Below, in pieces: positions 8,580 through 15,308 of a stretch of 37,766 nt of DNA. Position 1 is the stretch's first letter. Each line of letters opens with the position of its first letter. The notes under the pieces were generated by a model. That model did no database searches. It was not told the origin of the DNA and saw nothing but the letters and a program-made list of their open reading frames with translations. Made by a program: the position numbers and the translations under genes. This stretch comes from Gammaproteobacteria bacterium (GTDB lineage: Bacteria > Pseudomonadota > Gammaproteobacteria > Xanthomonadales > Wenzhouxiangellaceae): the NCBI GenBank assembly GCA_003567685.1, contig PWYW01000014.1, positions 1 through 37,766 of the forward strand. Reading direction: 5' to 3'.

Positions 8580-8592
8580 GACCTTCAAGGTC
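8580..8592. promoter_or_regulatory. 13-bp dyad upstream of the DUF4124-ntrBC genes
   Basis: GACCTT-C-AAGGTC is a perfect inverted repeat in the 150-bp gap between the glnA terminator and the next gene. The one-base centre cannot form a hairpin loop, so a protein operator is the more natural reading. No regulator can be named. Confidence 0.3.
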
Positions 8593-8676
8593 AGAACCTC
8601 TTTCCGAAGTATTACGAATGCTCGCCAGAGCTGTGTCACAATGAATGGCGTTTAATCATGCTTGCGAGGTCAGTTG

Positions 8677-9255
8677 ATGATGAAAGCTTTCACACCCGCT
8701 GAATGCCTGGCCAGGATGTTCGGCCACTGGCCTTGGTTGGTGGCCTGCCTGCTGGCTGCTTTCCTGATCGCACCCTCTGCTGCCAGTGCCCAGACCATTT
8801 ACAAGGTCGTTGACGAACACGGCAACGTCACCTACACCGATCAACGTCCAAGCGACGATGCCGAACCCATTGCACTACCGGGTATCGCGGTTGTTGACGA
8901 GGAAGAGGAGGTTGTCGAGGAGGTAATACAGGCCGAGGCCCAAGGGGAAGCCGCTACTGAACAACCCAGCCTGTCATTTCGGATCGCCTCACCGGCACCC
9001 GAGGCAGTCATAACCGATCCGGACGGCCACCTGACGATCGAGCTGGAAAGCAATATCGAGCTGCCGCCTGCAGCCCAGGCAGTCATTTACATCAACGGCG
9101 TTCCTCAGGAGCCGGTCAACAGCTTCGTTACCACTTTCGAGGGCGTGGGCTTCGGCGAACACAGCCTGAGAGCGGAACTCCAGACAGCCAGTGGGCGAGT
9201 GCTGGCTCTGAGTGAGGAAATCTACGTCCGCCTTCGGGCCGACAACGGCCGCTGA
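8677..9255 (+). CDS. DUF4124 domain envelope protein between glnA and ntrB
   Basis: The product is 192 aa from the ATG at 8677, which has GAGGT at 8666-8670. A hydrophobic segment at residues 18-38 ending in SAASAQ looks like a signal peptide with a long n-region, so periplasmic location is expected. The DUF4124 motif follows at about residues 39-62 (TIYKVVDEHGNVTYTDQRP). Next is a very acidic stretch (DEEEEVVEEV) and a beta-rich C-terminal domain of about 95 aa (FRIASPAPEAVITDPDG to the end) that could be Ig-like. A DUF4124 gene between glnA and ntrB is a recurrent gammaproteobacterial order, but no function is known. The 3' end overlaps the predicted ntrB GTG start by 44 bp, suggesting translational coupling. 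A second DUF4124 domain lies at 36374-37315. Confidence 0.88.
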   Translation: MMKAFTPAECLARMFGHWPWLVACLLAAFLIAPSAASAQTIYKVVDEHGNVTYTDQRPSDDAEPIALPGIAVVDEEEEVVEEVIQAEAQGEAATEQPSLSFRIASPAPEAVITDPDGHLTIELESNIELPPAAQAVIYINGVPQEPVNSFVTTFEGVGFGEHSLRAELQTASGRVLALSEEIYVRLRADNGR

Positions 9256-10294
9256 ACTGGCCGCTTTGAACAACCGCTGGCTTGAAGCGCTGGCGACTGG
9301 CGTGCTGGTCATCAAAACCGCCGGCGTCCCCCGTTTGTCTGCGTGGAATCCAGCCGCCGCCGATCTACTCGCGTTGCCCGGCAAGATCGATCATGAGCCA
9401 ACGCTGGAGGCTATCGATCAGGGCCTTTTCGAGGCCCTTTGCCGCTTCCAGCGGCGAGCGCAAAGCCTGCAGATCAGCGAACTCCAGATCGAGCAAACCC
9501 ACGCCCTGGTGGATGTCCATCTGCAGTCACTTGGCAATTGGGACGTTTTGATTGAACTGCATCCAGTGACTGAACGCGTTCGCCAGCGAGAAATGACCGA
9601 CAAGGCCGATCGCCAACAAACGCTGGCGCTCCTGGCACGAGCGCTGGCCCACGAAATCCGCAACCCGCTGGCCGGCGTCCGCGGGGCGGCACAGCTAATC
9701 GAGGCGATCGGCGCCGACCCGGCCGAGCAACGCCATGCCCGAATGATTCAGCGCGAAGTCGACCGTATCACCCGTCTGATCGAACGCTTCGCCGAGGCGG
9801 CACCCGAGGAACGCGAAGCGGTCAATCTCCACCAGATATTGAATGAAACGCTGGAATTGGTCGACGCGGAGTCGCCCACTGGGCTGAGGATCGAGCGCCG
9901 CTTCGACCCCAGCATTCCGGATATCCTGGCGAGCAGCGGTCCCCTCCACCAGCTGTTTCTGAATTTGCTCCGCAATGCCGTTCAGGCCAATGCGAGTCAT
10001 TTGACCTTGAGCAGCCGCATCGAACATCATTCACCGCTGGTTGACCGGCCTGCCCGACATGCCGTCCAGATCGATATTGACGATAACGGTCCCGGCGTCG
10101 AACCGTCGCTACGGGACAAATTGTTTTTGCCCATGGTGAGTGGCCGCGACCAGGGTTCCGGTTTTGGGCTGGCGGTTGTTCAGCAAATTGCCCGCAGCCA
10201 TGGCGGCCTGGTTGAGTATCTTCCCTTGGCCGATGGCAGCCGATTTCGCGTGCGCCTGCCCCTGATCACGCCTGGAGCCGCCTCGGATGACTAA
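9212..10294 (+). CDS. ntrB: Nitrogen regulation sensor histidine kinase NtrB
   Basis: NtrB phosphorylates and dephosphorylates NtrC in response to PII. The 360-aa frame starts at a GTG (9212) inside the preceding gene; a later TTG near 9270 is possible, and the family N-terminus is not decisive. Residues 15-115 resemble the PAS sensor domain (ALATGVLVI, SAWNPAAADLL). The phospho-accepting His147 lies in ALAHEIRNPLAGVRGAAQLI, the characteristic NtrB H-box. The ATPase domain has the N box NLLRNAVQANA, the G1 box DIDDNGPGV and the G2 box GSGFGLAVVQQI. There is no membrane segment, as expected for cytoplasmic NtrB. It overlaps ntrC by 8 bp, so both are co-translated. Confidence 0.94.
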   Translation: MRKSTSAFGPTTAAELAALNNRWLEALATGVLVIKTAGVPRLSAWNPAAADLLALPGKIDHEPTLEAIDQGLFEALCRFQRRAQSLQISELQIEQTHALVDVHLQSLGNWDVLIELHPVTERVRQREMTDKADRQQTLALLARALAHEIRNPLAGVRGAAQLIEAIGADPAEQRHARMIQREVDRITRLIERFAEAAPEEREAVNLHQILNETLELVDAESPTGLRIERRFDPSIPDILASSGPLHQLFLNLLRNAVQANASHLTLSSRIEHHSPLVDRPARHAVQIDIDDNGPGVEPSLRDKLFLPMVSGRDQGSGFGLAVVQQIARSHGGLVEYLPLADGSRFRVRLPLITPGAASDD

Positions 10295-11657
10295 CGCGGT
10301 TTGGGTGATCGACGATGATCCTGCCATTCGCTACGTGCTGGAGGAGTACTTCAAGCGGGCCCAGCGACCAGTCCAGGTATTTGCCGATGGAGCGTCACTG
10401 CACCAGGCACTCAAGCAGGCAACGCCGGGCCTGGTCATGGCCGATATTCGCCTGGCCGGCGAAAGCGGTCTTGACTTGATGCAAGTGCTCCGCCAATCGT
10501 TGCCGGAACTGCCGGTGATCATCATGACTGCCTACTCGGACCTGGACTCGGCCGTGCGTGCCTTCAAGGGCGGCGCCTTCGAGTTCCTGGCCAAGCCGTT
10601 CGACCTGGACGAAGTGGGCCGACTGGTCGAGCGCGCGCTCGATCCTGCAAGCCCCGCCGAGGCAGCCGCCGAAGACGAAGCAGGCATGGTTGGCCAGTCA
10701 CCCGCCTTCCAGGAACTGATTCGAATGATTGGTCGCGTTGCCGGCATCGACATTCCAGTACTGATAACCGGAGAGACTGGGACTGGAAAGGAATTGGTTG
10801 CACGTGCCCTGCATAGTCATTCGGGTCGTGCTGACGGTCCATTCGTGGCCATCAATACCGCGGCCATTCCCGAAGATCTGCTCGAGTCGGAATTGTTTGG
10901 CCATGAAAAAGGCGCATTTACAGGCGCCGAGGACCGCCGACAGGGTCGCTTTGAACAGGCTCGCGGTGGAACCCTGTTTCTCGATGAAATCGGGGACATG
11001 CCGCTGGGGTTGCAGTCGCGCTTGCTGCGCGTGCTGGCGGAGGGCGAGTATTACCGACTAGGCGGTCGCGAATTGGTCAAGGTGGACGCCAGAATCGTGA
11101 CCGCCACCCACCACGACCTGGCCGACAGCGTTCAGCAAGGCCATTTTCGCGCCGATCTTTACCATCGCCTGCGGGTAATTGCGCTGGAAGTGCCGCCGCT
11201 TCGAGAACGGCGGGAAGACATTCCCGTGCTGGCCCGGCATTTCCTGCGCGAAGCGGGCCAGGCCTTCCGACTTCCACCGAAACTGGCCGGTAAAGCCGTA
11301 CTTGACCATCTGGCCAAGCTGCACTGGCCAGGCAATATCCGCGAACTGAAGCACTTGTGCCAATCGCTGGCCGCACTGGCCCCTGCTCCGGTGATTGCCC
11401 TGGACGATCTGCCGCCCGAGTATGCCGAAGCCGGTACGGCCGCTCTCTCTACGGACTGGACGGACGGCCTGGCGCGGGCGGTTCGCCAACGGCTTGCCGG
11501 GGATAAGAACGAAGGCCATGAGCACTTCAAACAGGCTTTCGAACATGCGCTCGCCACCACCGCCCTTGAAGCCTGCGAGGGCAATCAATCCGAGGCCGCA
11601 AGGCGGTTGGGCATCAGCCGCAACACGCTGGCGCGCATGCTCAAGAATCCGGATTGA
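10287..11657 (+). CDS. ntrC: Nitrogen regulation response regulator NtrC (sigma-54 activator)
   Basis: NtrC~P activates sigma-54 promoters such as glnA. The 456-aa protein has a receiver domain (residues 1-120) with acidic residues Asp9-Asp11 and phospho-acceptor Asp53 in [12 protein letters not shown]. The AAA+ domain follows with Walker A GETGTGKE at 162-169, the sigma-54 contact loop GAFTGA at 209-214, and Walker [14 protein letters not shown]. The C-terminal Fis-type helix-turn-helix is [20 protein letters not shown]. All parts of a functional enhancer-binding protein are present. The start overlaps the ntrB stop by 8 bp. The 3' end overlaps the convergent dtd gene by 17 bp. Length is close to the usual 460-480. 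Confidence 0.95.
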   Translation: MTNAVWVIDDDPAIRYVLEEYFKRAQRPVQVFADGASLHQALKQATPGLVMADIRLAGESGLDLMQVLRQSLPELPVIIMTAYSDLDSAVRAFKGGAFEFLAKPFDLDEVGRLVERALDPASPAEAAAEDEAGMVGQSPAFQELIRMIGRVAGIDIPVLITGETGTGKELVARALHSHSGRADGPFVAINTAAIPEDLLESELFGHEKGAFTGAEDRRQGRFEQARGGTLFLDEIGDMPLGLQSRLLRVLAEGEYYRLGGRELVKVDARIVTATHHDLADSVQQGHFRADLYHRLRVIALEVPPLRERREDIPVLARHFLREAGQAFRLPPKLAGKAVLDHLAKLHWPGNIRELKHLCQSLAALAPAPVIALDDLPPEYAEAGTAALSTDWTDGLARAVRQRLAGDKNEGHEHFKQAFEHALATTALEACEGNQSEAARRLGISRNTLARMLKNPD

Positions 11658-12090
11658 CCGTCAACCAGAAAGTGACCGGACCATCATTGACCAGACCGAC
11701 CTGCATATCCGCACCGAAGCGACCGGACTGAACGCCCGGCCAGACCTCGTCGGCACGAGCCAGCAGCGCCTCGAACAAGCGCTCACCCTCATCGGGCGCA
11801 GCGGCTGGCGTAAAGCTGGGCCGATTACCGGAGTTGGTATCCGCCGCCAGCGTGAACTGCGGCACCAGCAACAGACCACCGCCCGTATCGCGCAAGCTTC
11901 GATTCATCCGCCCCTGCTCGTCGGCAAACACCCGGTAATTCAAGATACGCTCAAGCAGCCGATCAAGCTTGTCTTCCCGATCACCGCGCTCAAAGCCAAC
12001 CAGCACCAGCAAGCCCGGGCCGATCCGGCCAATGCACTCTTCCCCGACCTCGACCGAGGCATGACGAACGCGCTGAAGCAGTCCAATCAT
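11641..12090 (-). CDS. dtd: D-aminoacyl-tRNA deacylase
   Basis: DTD hydrolyses D-amino acids from tRNA (and glycine from tRNA-Ala), protecting translation. The 149-aa length is typical. The N-terminus [15 protein letters not shown] is diagnostic, and the C-terminal motif NDGPVTF carries the Gly137-Pro138 pair that forms the chiral filter across the dimer. The other motif, normally SQFTL, reads PQFTLAAD here at residues 77-84, with Pro instead of the usual Ser. Since the backbone of this loop matters, the change deserves a check but need not abolish activity. The gene converges on ntrC with a 17-bp overlap. Confidence 0.95.
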   Translation of the reverse strand: MIGLLQRVRHASVEVGEECIGRIGPGLLVLVGFERGDREDKLDRLLERILNYRVFADEQGRMNRSLRDTGGGLLLVPQFTLAADTNSGNRPSFTPAAAPDEGERLFEALLARADEVWPGVQSGRFGADMQVGLVNDGPVTFWLTVNPDS

Positions 12091-12285
12091 GGCAGCCTTT
12101 CCCGAATCTCTTGAAGCCAGGCTAAATTATCACCCAGCTCGCCATTCGCCAACACCACCTCCCGCTGATGGTTTCGGGGAGCGGCGACTTTGACGGCCAC
12201 TTCATTGGCCCGGGCTCAGACTGATTGCGACAGGCCGAAAGCCTGCTTTTCGTGATCAGGCCGGATATCCTGTTGTTCCGGGATC

Positions 12286-12319
12286 GTTTTCAGTCTAGTT
12301 TTTTTAGTTTTCAGTCTAG
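12286..12319. repeat. Direct repeat of 13 bp at 21-bp spacing upstream of dodecin
   Basis: GTTTTCAGTCTAG occurs at 12286-12298 and again at 12307-12319, separated by a T-rich 8-bp spacer. The 21-bp period equals two helical turns and also three 7-bp units, so the stretch can be read as five degenerate heptamers. It ends 42 bp before the dodecin ATG. Either a tandem operator or another member of the window's heptad repeats. Confidence 0.7.
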
Positions 12320-12361
12320 ATGAACAGCGGCCTGGAATCTCACTCACAGTTAGGAGAGACC

Positions 12362-12571
12362 ATGAGCGACCACGTCTACAAGCAGATCAAGCTGACCGGT
12401 TCATCGACCAAAAGCATCGAGGATGCCGTCAGCACCGCCTTGTCGCGCGCCTCCTCGACCATCAAGCACATGCGCTGGTTCCAGGTGGTGGACACACGCG
12501 GCCATATCGAAAACGGTCAGATTGCCCACTGGCAGGTAACCATCGAGGTGGGTTTTACCCTCGAGAACTGA
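12362..12571 (+). CDS. Dodecin (small flavin-binding protein)
   Basis: The 69-aa product has the dodecin length and sequence: [18 protein letters not shown] at the start, the ligand-site Trp in [13 protein letters not shown], and [12 protein letters not shown] at the end. Dodecins assemble as hollow dodecamers that stack flavins (riboflavin, FMN, FAD) between Trp residues and act as flavin buffers. The ATG at 12362 is supported by AGGAGA at 12352-12357; an in-frame ATG at 12320 overlaps the repeat element and is unlikely. The gene converges on the M48 gene with only 11 bp between stop codons. Confidence 0.95.
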   Translation: MSDHVYKQIKLTGSSTKSIEDAVSTALSRASSTIKHMRWFQVVDTRGHIENGQIAHWQVTIEVGFTLEN

Positions 12572-12582
12572 GCCCGAGAAGG

Positions 12583-14547
12583 TCAACGCCCGCTGTCGGT
12601 CGCCACGACCGGCAGCGGGATATGCAGCAAGCCGCAGATTGCCCGGAGTAGTTCCAGCTCGGCTGTTACAACCTGACCATCGAACTGAACCACGGTCACC
12701 ATGGCCTTCAGCAAGCGCTCCTTGTCGTTCGGCCGGAGTTTGTCCAGCCCGGCCAGCGCTTTGTCCAGGCGCGCCGGCCAATCGGTCGGGATAGACTCGA
12801 GCAAGGGCGGCATCGCCGTTCCCTCTGCGATCATCCGGAGGCCCTCGGCAGCGGCTTCCACCGCCACCTCGGCCTGTTCGGGCCTGCCGTGATGGGAAAG
12901 GATGGACAAAAACTCGGCAGCAGCTGGCAGGCGACCTGACAGCTTGGACGAGCCGGGTGCTCCCGCCCGTGAAGGATTCAATGATTCCTCGATGTGCTTG
13001 TTCAGCAGTCTCGCCAGCGCGTATTCGAAGACGTCGAGTTTGCCGTCTGCGGCGACCAGGCTCTCGACAAGTTTCATGAAGTCGATCAGATCACGGGCCG
13101 GTCGACGCCGGAGGACCGGGAAGGCCATTTCCATCAGTGGCAGACGCTGCTCGGGCTTTAGCCCACGCACGGAAGGGAGCAAGCTGCGGGTCTGCTGCTC
13201 CCCATCTTCGCCCAACTGGCGGGCAATCAACAGTAACTGCTCTTCGCGCACGTTGTCGTCGCTTGACAGCAACAGGCAAGCAATCAGCTCCATGGCCCAT
13301 TCGTCACTGTGTGCCGCACGCTCCAGCGTGCTCGGCAGGCTGGCCGTCAGCGCAGCGGCGATGAAAACCTGATTAAGACCGGGCTGGCCAATTTGCTCAG
13401 CCAGGCGCTCGGCATCCAGCGGCAGGCCACCTGGCCCGCGCTGTTGGGGCGTCTGCTGGCTTTCGGCCGCGGCCCGCCTGGCTTGCGCCTCTGCCTCTGC
13501 CTCGGCCCGGCGTGCCTGGGCATGGCGACTGAGCGATTCGGCCAGGGCCTTGATTTCGGCCTTGTCGAAATTGGGATCAATCGCCTTGATCCGTGACTCG
13601 AGCGGCGGATGGGTGGCAAATAACTGGTAACCCATGCCGCGGGCAAACAGCATGTGTCCCACCTCCTCGGCATCGGCCACCATGTAGGAGCTGGCACTCA
13701 GGGCAGCAATTTTCTTCAAGGCTCCGGCCACCCCATCGGGCTGGCGAGTGAACTGCACGGCCGAGGCATCGGCCAGGTATTCCCGCTGACGCGATACGGC
13801 GGCCTTTATCCAACGACCGAAAAACAAACCGATGTAGCCAATAATGAGAACCGCCAAGCCGATGAATATTGCCGGTGCGGCATTGCGTGAACCACGCGCC
13901 AGGCGAGCCGAGAACAAAAGCCGTCGGCCAATGATGGAAATGATCAGAATACCGAACAGCACGCCGATCAAACGGATATTCAAACGCATGTCGCCGTTGA
14001 AGATATGGGCAAACTCATGCGCGATCACACCCTGCAACTCGTCACGATCGAGATGCTCCAGCGTGCCACGGGTAACCGCGACGGCTGCGTCCGACGGGGA
14101 ATAGCCAGCCGCAAACGCATTGATGCCTTGCTCATGCTCCAGCACGTAGACCTCGGGCACGGGAATGCCTGAAGCAATGGCCATTTCCTCGACGACATTA
14201 TGCAGGCGACGCCGCAAGGGGTCACGGGTATCCGGTTCAACCAGGGTGCCGCCAAGCGCACGGGCAATATCGCCACCGCCGCTACGCAACTGGAGCGTAC
14301 GAAAGGCACTGGCCAGACCGATAATCGCGCCGGTGATCAGGCTGGTGACGGCAATAAGATTGAAATTGGCCTGGAGATACTCACCCGGCCCAACCGGTGT
14401 CCCCGGCTGGCCAATCTCGGCATAACCGAACAGGCCCAGCACCAGCACGTTGACGGCCACAATGATGCCGAGTACGGCGAGGCCAAACAAGGTCACCAAT
14501 CGACGAGTCTGTCGTCGCGCCTTGTCCTGTTGCTCGAAGAAATTCAC
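12583..14547 (-). CDS. M48-family membrane metalloprotease with C-terminal TerB-like extension
   Basis: The 654-aa product is an HtpX/Ste24-type zinc protease. Transmembrane segments are predicted at about residues 18-40, 64-86, 191-207 and 226-246. The zinc site is HEFAH (His177, Glu178, His181) with third ligand Glu257 in REYLADA. FATHPPLESRIKAI follows, as in other M48 proteases. After about residue 320 comes an Ala/Arg/Gln-rich linker (RRAEAEAEAQARRAAAES), then a helical domain of some 270 aa (KLVESLVAADGKLDVFEYALARL) that recalls TerB-like domains. Most HtpX proteins are near 290 aa, so this is the long form. The start is a GTG with no clear ribosome-binding site, 8 nt after a heptad repeat array. 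lemA lies upstream on the same strand. Confidence 0.92.
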   Translation of the reverse strand: MNFFEQQDKARRQTRRLVTLFGLAVLGIIVAVNVLVLGLFGYAEIGQPGTPVGPGEYLQANFNLIAVTSLITGAIIGLASAFRTLQLRSGGGDIARALGGTLVEPDTRDPLRRRLHNVVEEMAIASGIPVPEVYVLEHEQGINAFAAGYSPSDAAVAVTRGTLEHLDRDELQGVIAHEFAHIFNGDMRLNIRLIGVLFGILIISIIGRRLLFSARLARGSRNAAPAIFIGLAVLIIGYIGLFFGRWIKAAVSRQREYLADASAVQFTRQPDGVAGALKKIAALSASSYMVADAEEVGHMLFARGMGYQLFATHPPLESRIKAIDPNFDKAEIKALAESLSRHAQARRAEAEAEAQARRAAAESQQTPQQRGPGGLPLDAERLAEQIGQPGLNQVFIAAALTASLPSTLERAAHSDEWAMELIACLLLSSDDNVREEQLLLIARQLGEDGEQQTRSLLPSVRGLKPEQRLPLMEMAFPVLRRRPARDLIDFMKLVESLVAADGKLDVFEYALARLLNKHIEESLNPSRAGAPGSSKLSGRLPAAAEFLSILSHHGRPEQAEVAVEAAAEGLRMIAEGTAMPPLLESIPTDWPARLDKALAGLDKLRPNDKERLLKAMVTVVQFDGQVVTAELELLRAICGLLHIPLPVVATDSGR

Positions 14548-14555
14548 GTTTGCTC

Positions 14556-14590
14556 GGTGAAAGGTAAATGGTGAAAGGTAAAAGATAAAG
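14556..14590. repeat. Heptad repeat array (GGTRAAA)5, left arm
   Basis: Five consecutive 7-mers read GGTGAAA, GGTAAAT, GGTGAAA, GGTAAAA, GATAAAG on the plus strand. The array ends 8 bp from the GTG start of the M48 gene. It is in inverse orientation to the array at 14648-14675. Confidence 0.9.
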
Positions 14591-14647
14591 CGGACTGACG
14601 ATGCAATGCGGCCGCCAGGTAGCCTCCTCTATCCGAAAAAATCATCC

Positions 14648-14675
14648 TTTCACCTTTCACCTTTCGCCTTTCACC
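14648..14675. repeat. Heptad repeat array (TTTCACC)4, right arm
   Basis: Four consecutive 7-mers read TTTCACC, TTTCACC, TTTCGCC, TTTCACC. The array sits 3 nt after the lemA stop codon (lemA is on the minus strand). It is complementary to the array at 14556-14590, so the lemA-M48 transcript could form a stem of about 28 bp with some mismatches and a 57-nt loop. Confidence 0.9.
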
Positions 14676-14678
14676 GCC

Positions 14679-15272
14679 TTAGCCAAAATTCACCTGAACG
14701 GCCTGGCGCTTGGCGGGGTCTTCGATGTCGAGCAGTTGGGCCGGGTTGAAGTTGAACATGCCAGCAACGATGTTGTTGGGGAAGCTCTCGCGCAGGATGT
14801 TGTAGCTCATCACCGAATCATTGAACGACTGACGGGCAAAGGCCACCTTGTTCTCGGTGCTGGTCAGTTCTTCAGACAACTGCATCATGTTCTGGTTGGC
14901 TTTCAGGTCCGGATAGTTCTCGGACAGGGCAAATAGACGGCCCAGCGCGCCGGAAAGCCCCTGCTCTGCCTGGCCAAGGCGCTTCATGGCGTCCGGATCG
15001 GTCGGATCTCCCGAGGCCTGCTTGAGCTGGTTGACAGCGCCATTGCGCGCCTGAATGACCGCTTCGAGCGTCTCGCGCTCGTGGCTCATGTATTTCTTGG
15101 CGACTTCGACCAGGTTGGGGATGAGGTCATAACGCCGAGTCAGTTGAACATCGATCTGGGCAAAAGCGTTCTTGTAGCGGTTTCTCGATGCAACCAGCCG
15201 GTTGTAGATCGAAATGACGAAAATTACCAGGGCCGCGATCAGGCCCAGCACGATCAGCAGTGAAAAATCCAT
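14679..15272 (-). CDS. lemA: LemA family protein
   Basis: The 197-aa product has one N-terminal membrane segment (residues 3-24, LLIVLGLIAALVIFVISIY) and the LemA core YNRLVASRNRYKNAFAQIDV followed by RRYDLIPNLVEVAKKYM. LFALSENYPDLKANQNM and FNDSVMSYNILRESFPNNIVA are also family hallmarks. LemA proteins are membrane-anchored four-helix bundles, found in an outward topology in several bacteria, and are often encoded next to M48 or HtpX-type proteases, as here. Exact function is unknown. It starts 36 bp after the propeller kinase stop, so all three genes may be co-transcribed. Confidence 0.95.
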   Translation of the reverse strand: MDFSLLIVLGLIAALVIFVISIYNRLVASRNRYKNAFAQIDVQLTRRYDLIPNLVEVAKKYMSHERETLEAVIQARNGAVNQLKQASGDPTDPDAMKRLGQAEQGLSGALGRLFALSENYPDLKANQNMMQLSEELTSTENKVAFARQSFNDSVMSYNILRESFPNNIVAGMFNFNPAQLLDIEDPAKRQAVQVNFG

Positions 15273-15308
15273 GGCGTCCTTCCCGTTGAAAATCCCAATA
15301 CCCGGAGT

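Noticed and set aside
12589-12619. CCCGCTG...CAGCGGG hairpin at the dodecin/M48 junction as a terminator
   Set aside because: It lies within the M48 coding end, has a mismatch after 7 bp and no T-tract, and can be explained by codons in GC-rich DNA.
14556-14675. CRISPR-like interpretation of the repeat arrays
   Set aside because: Units are 7 bp and contiguous, with no spacers and no cas genes nearby.
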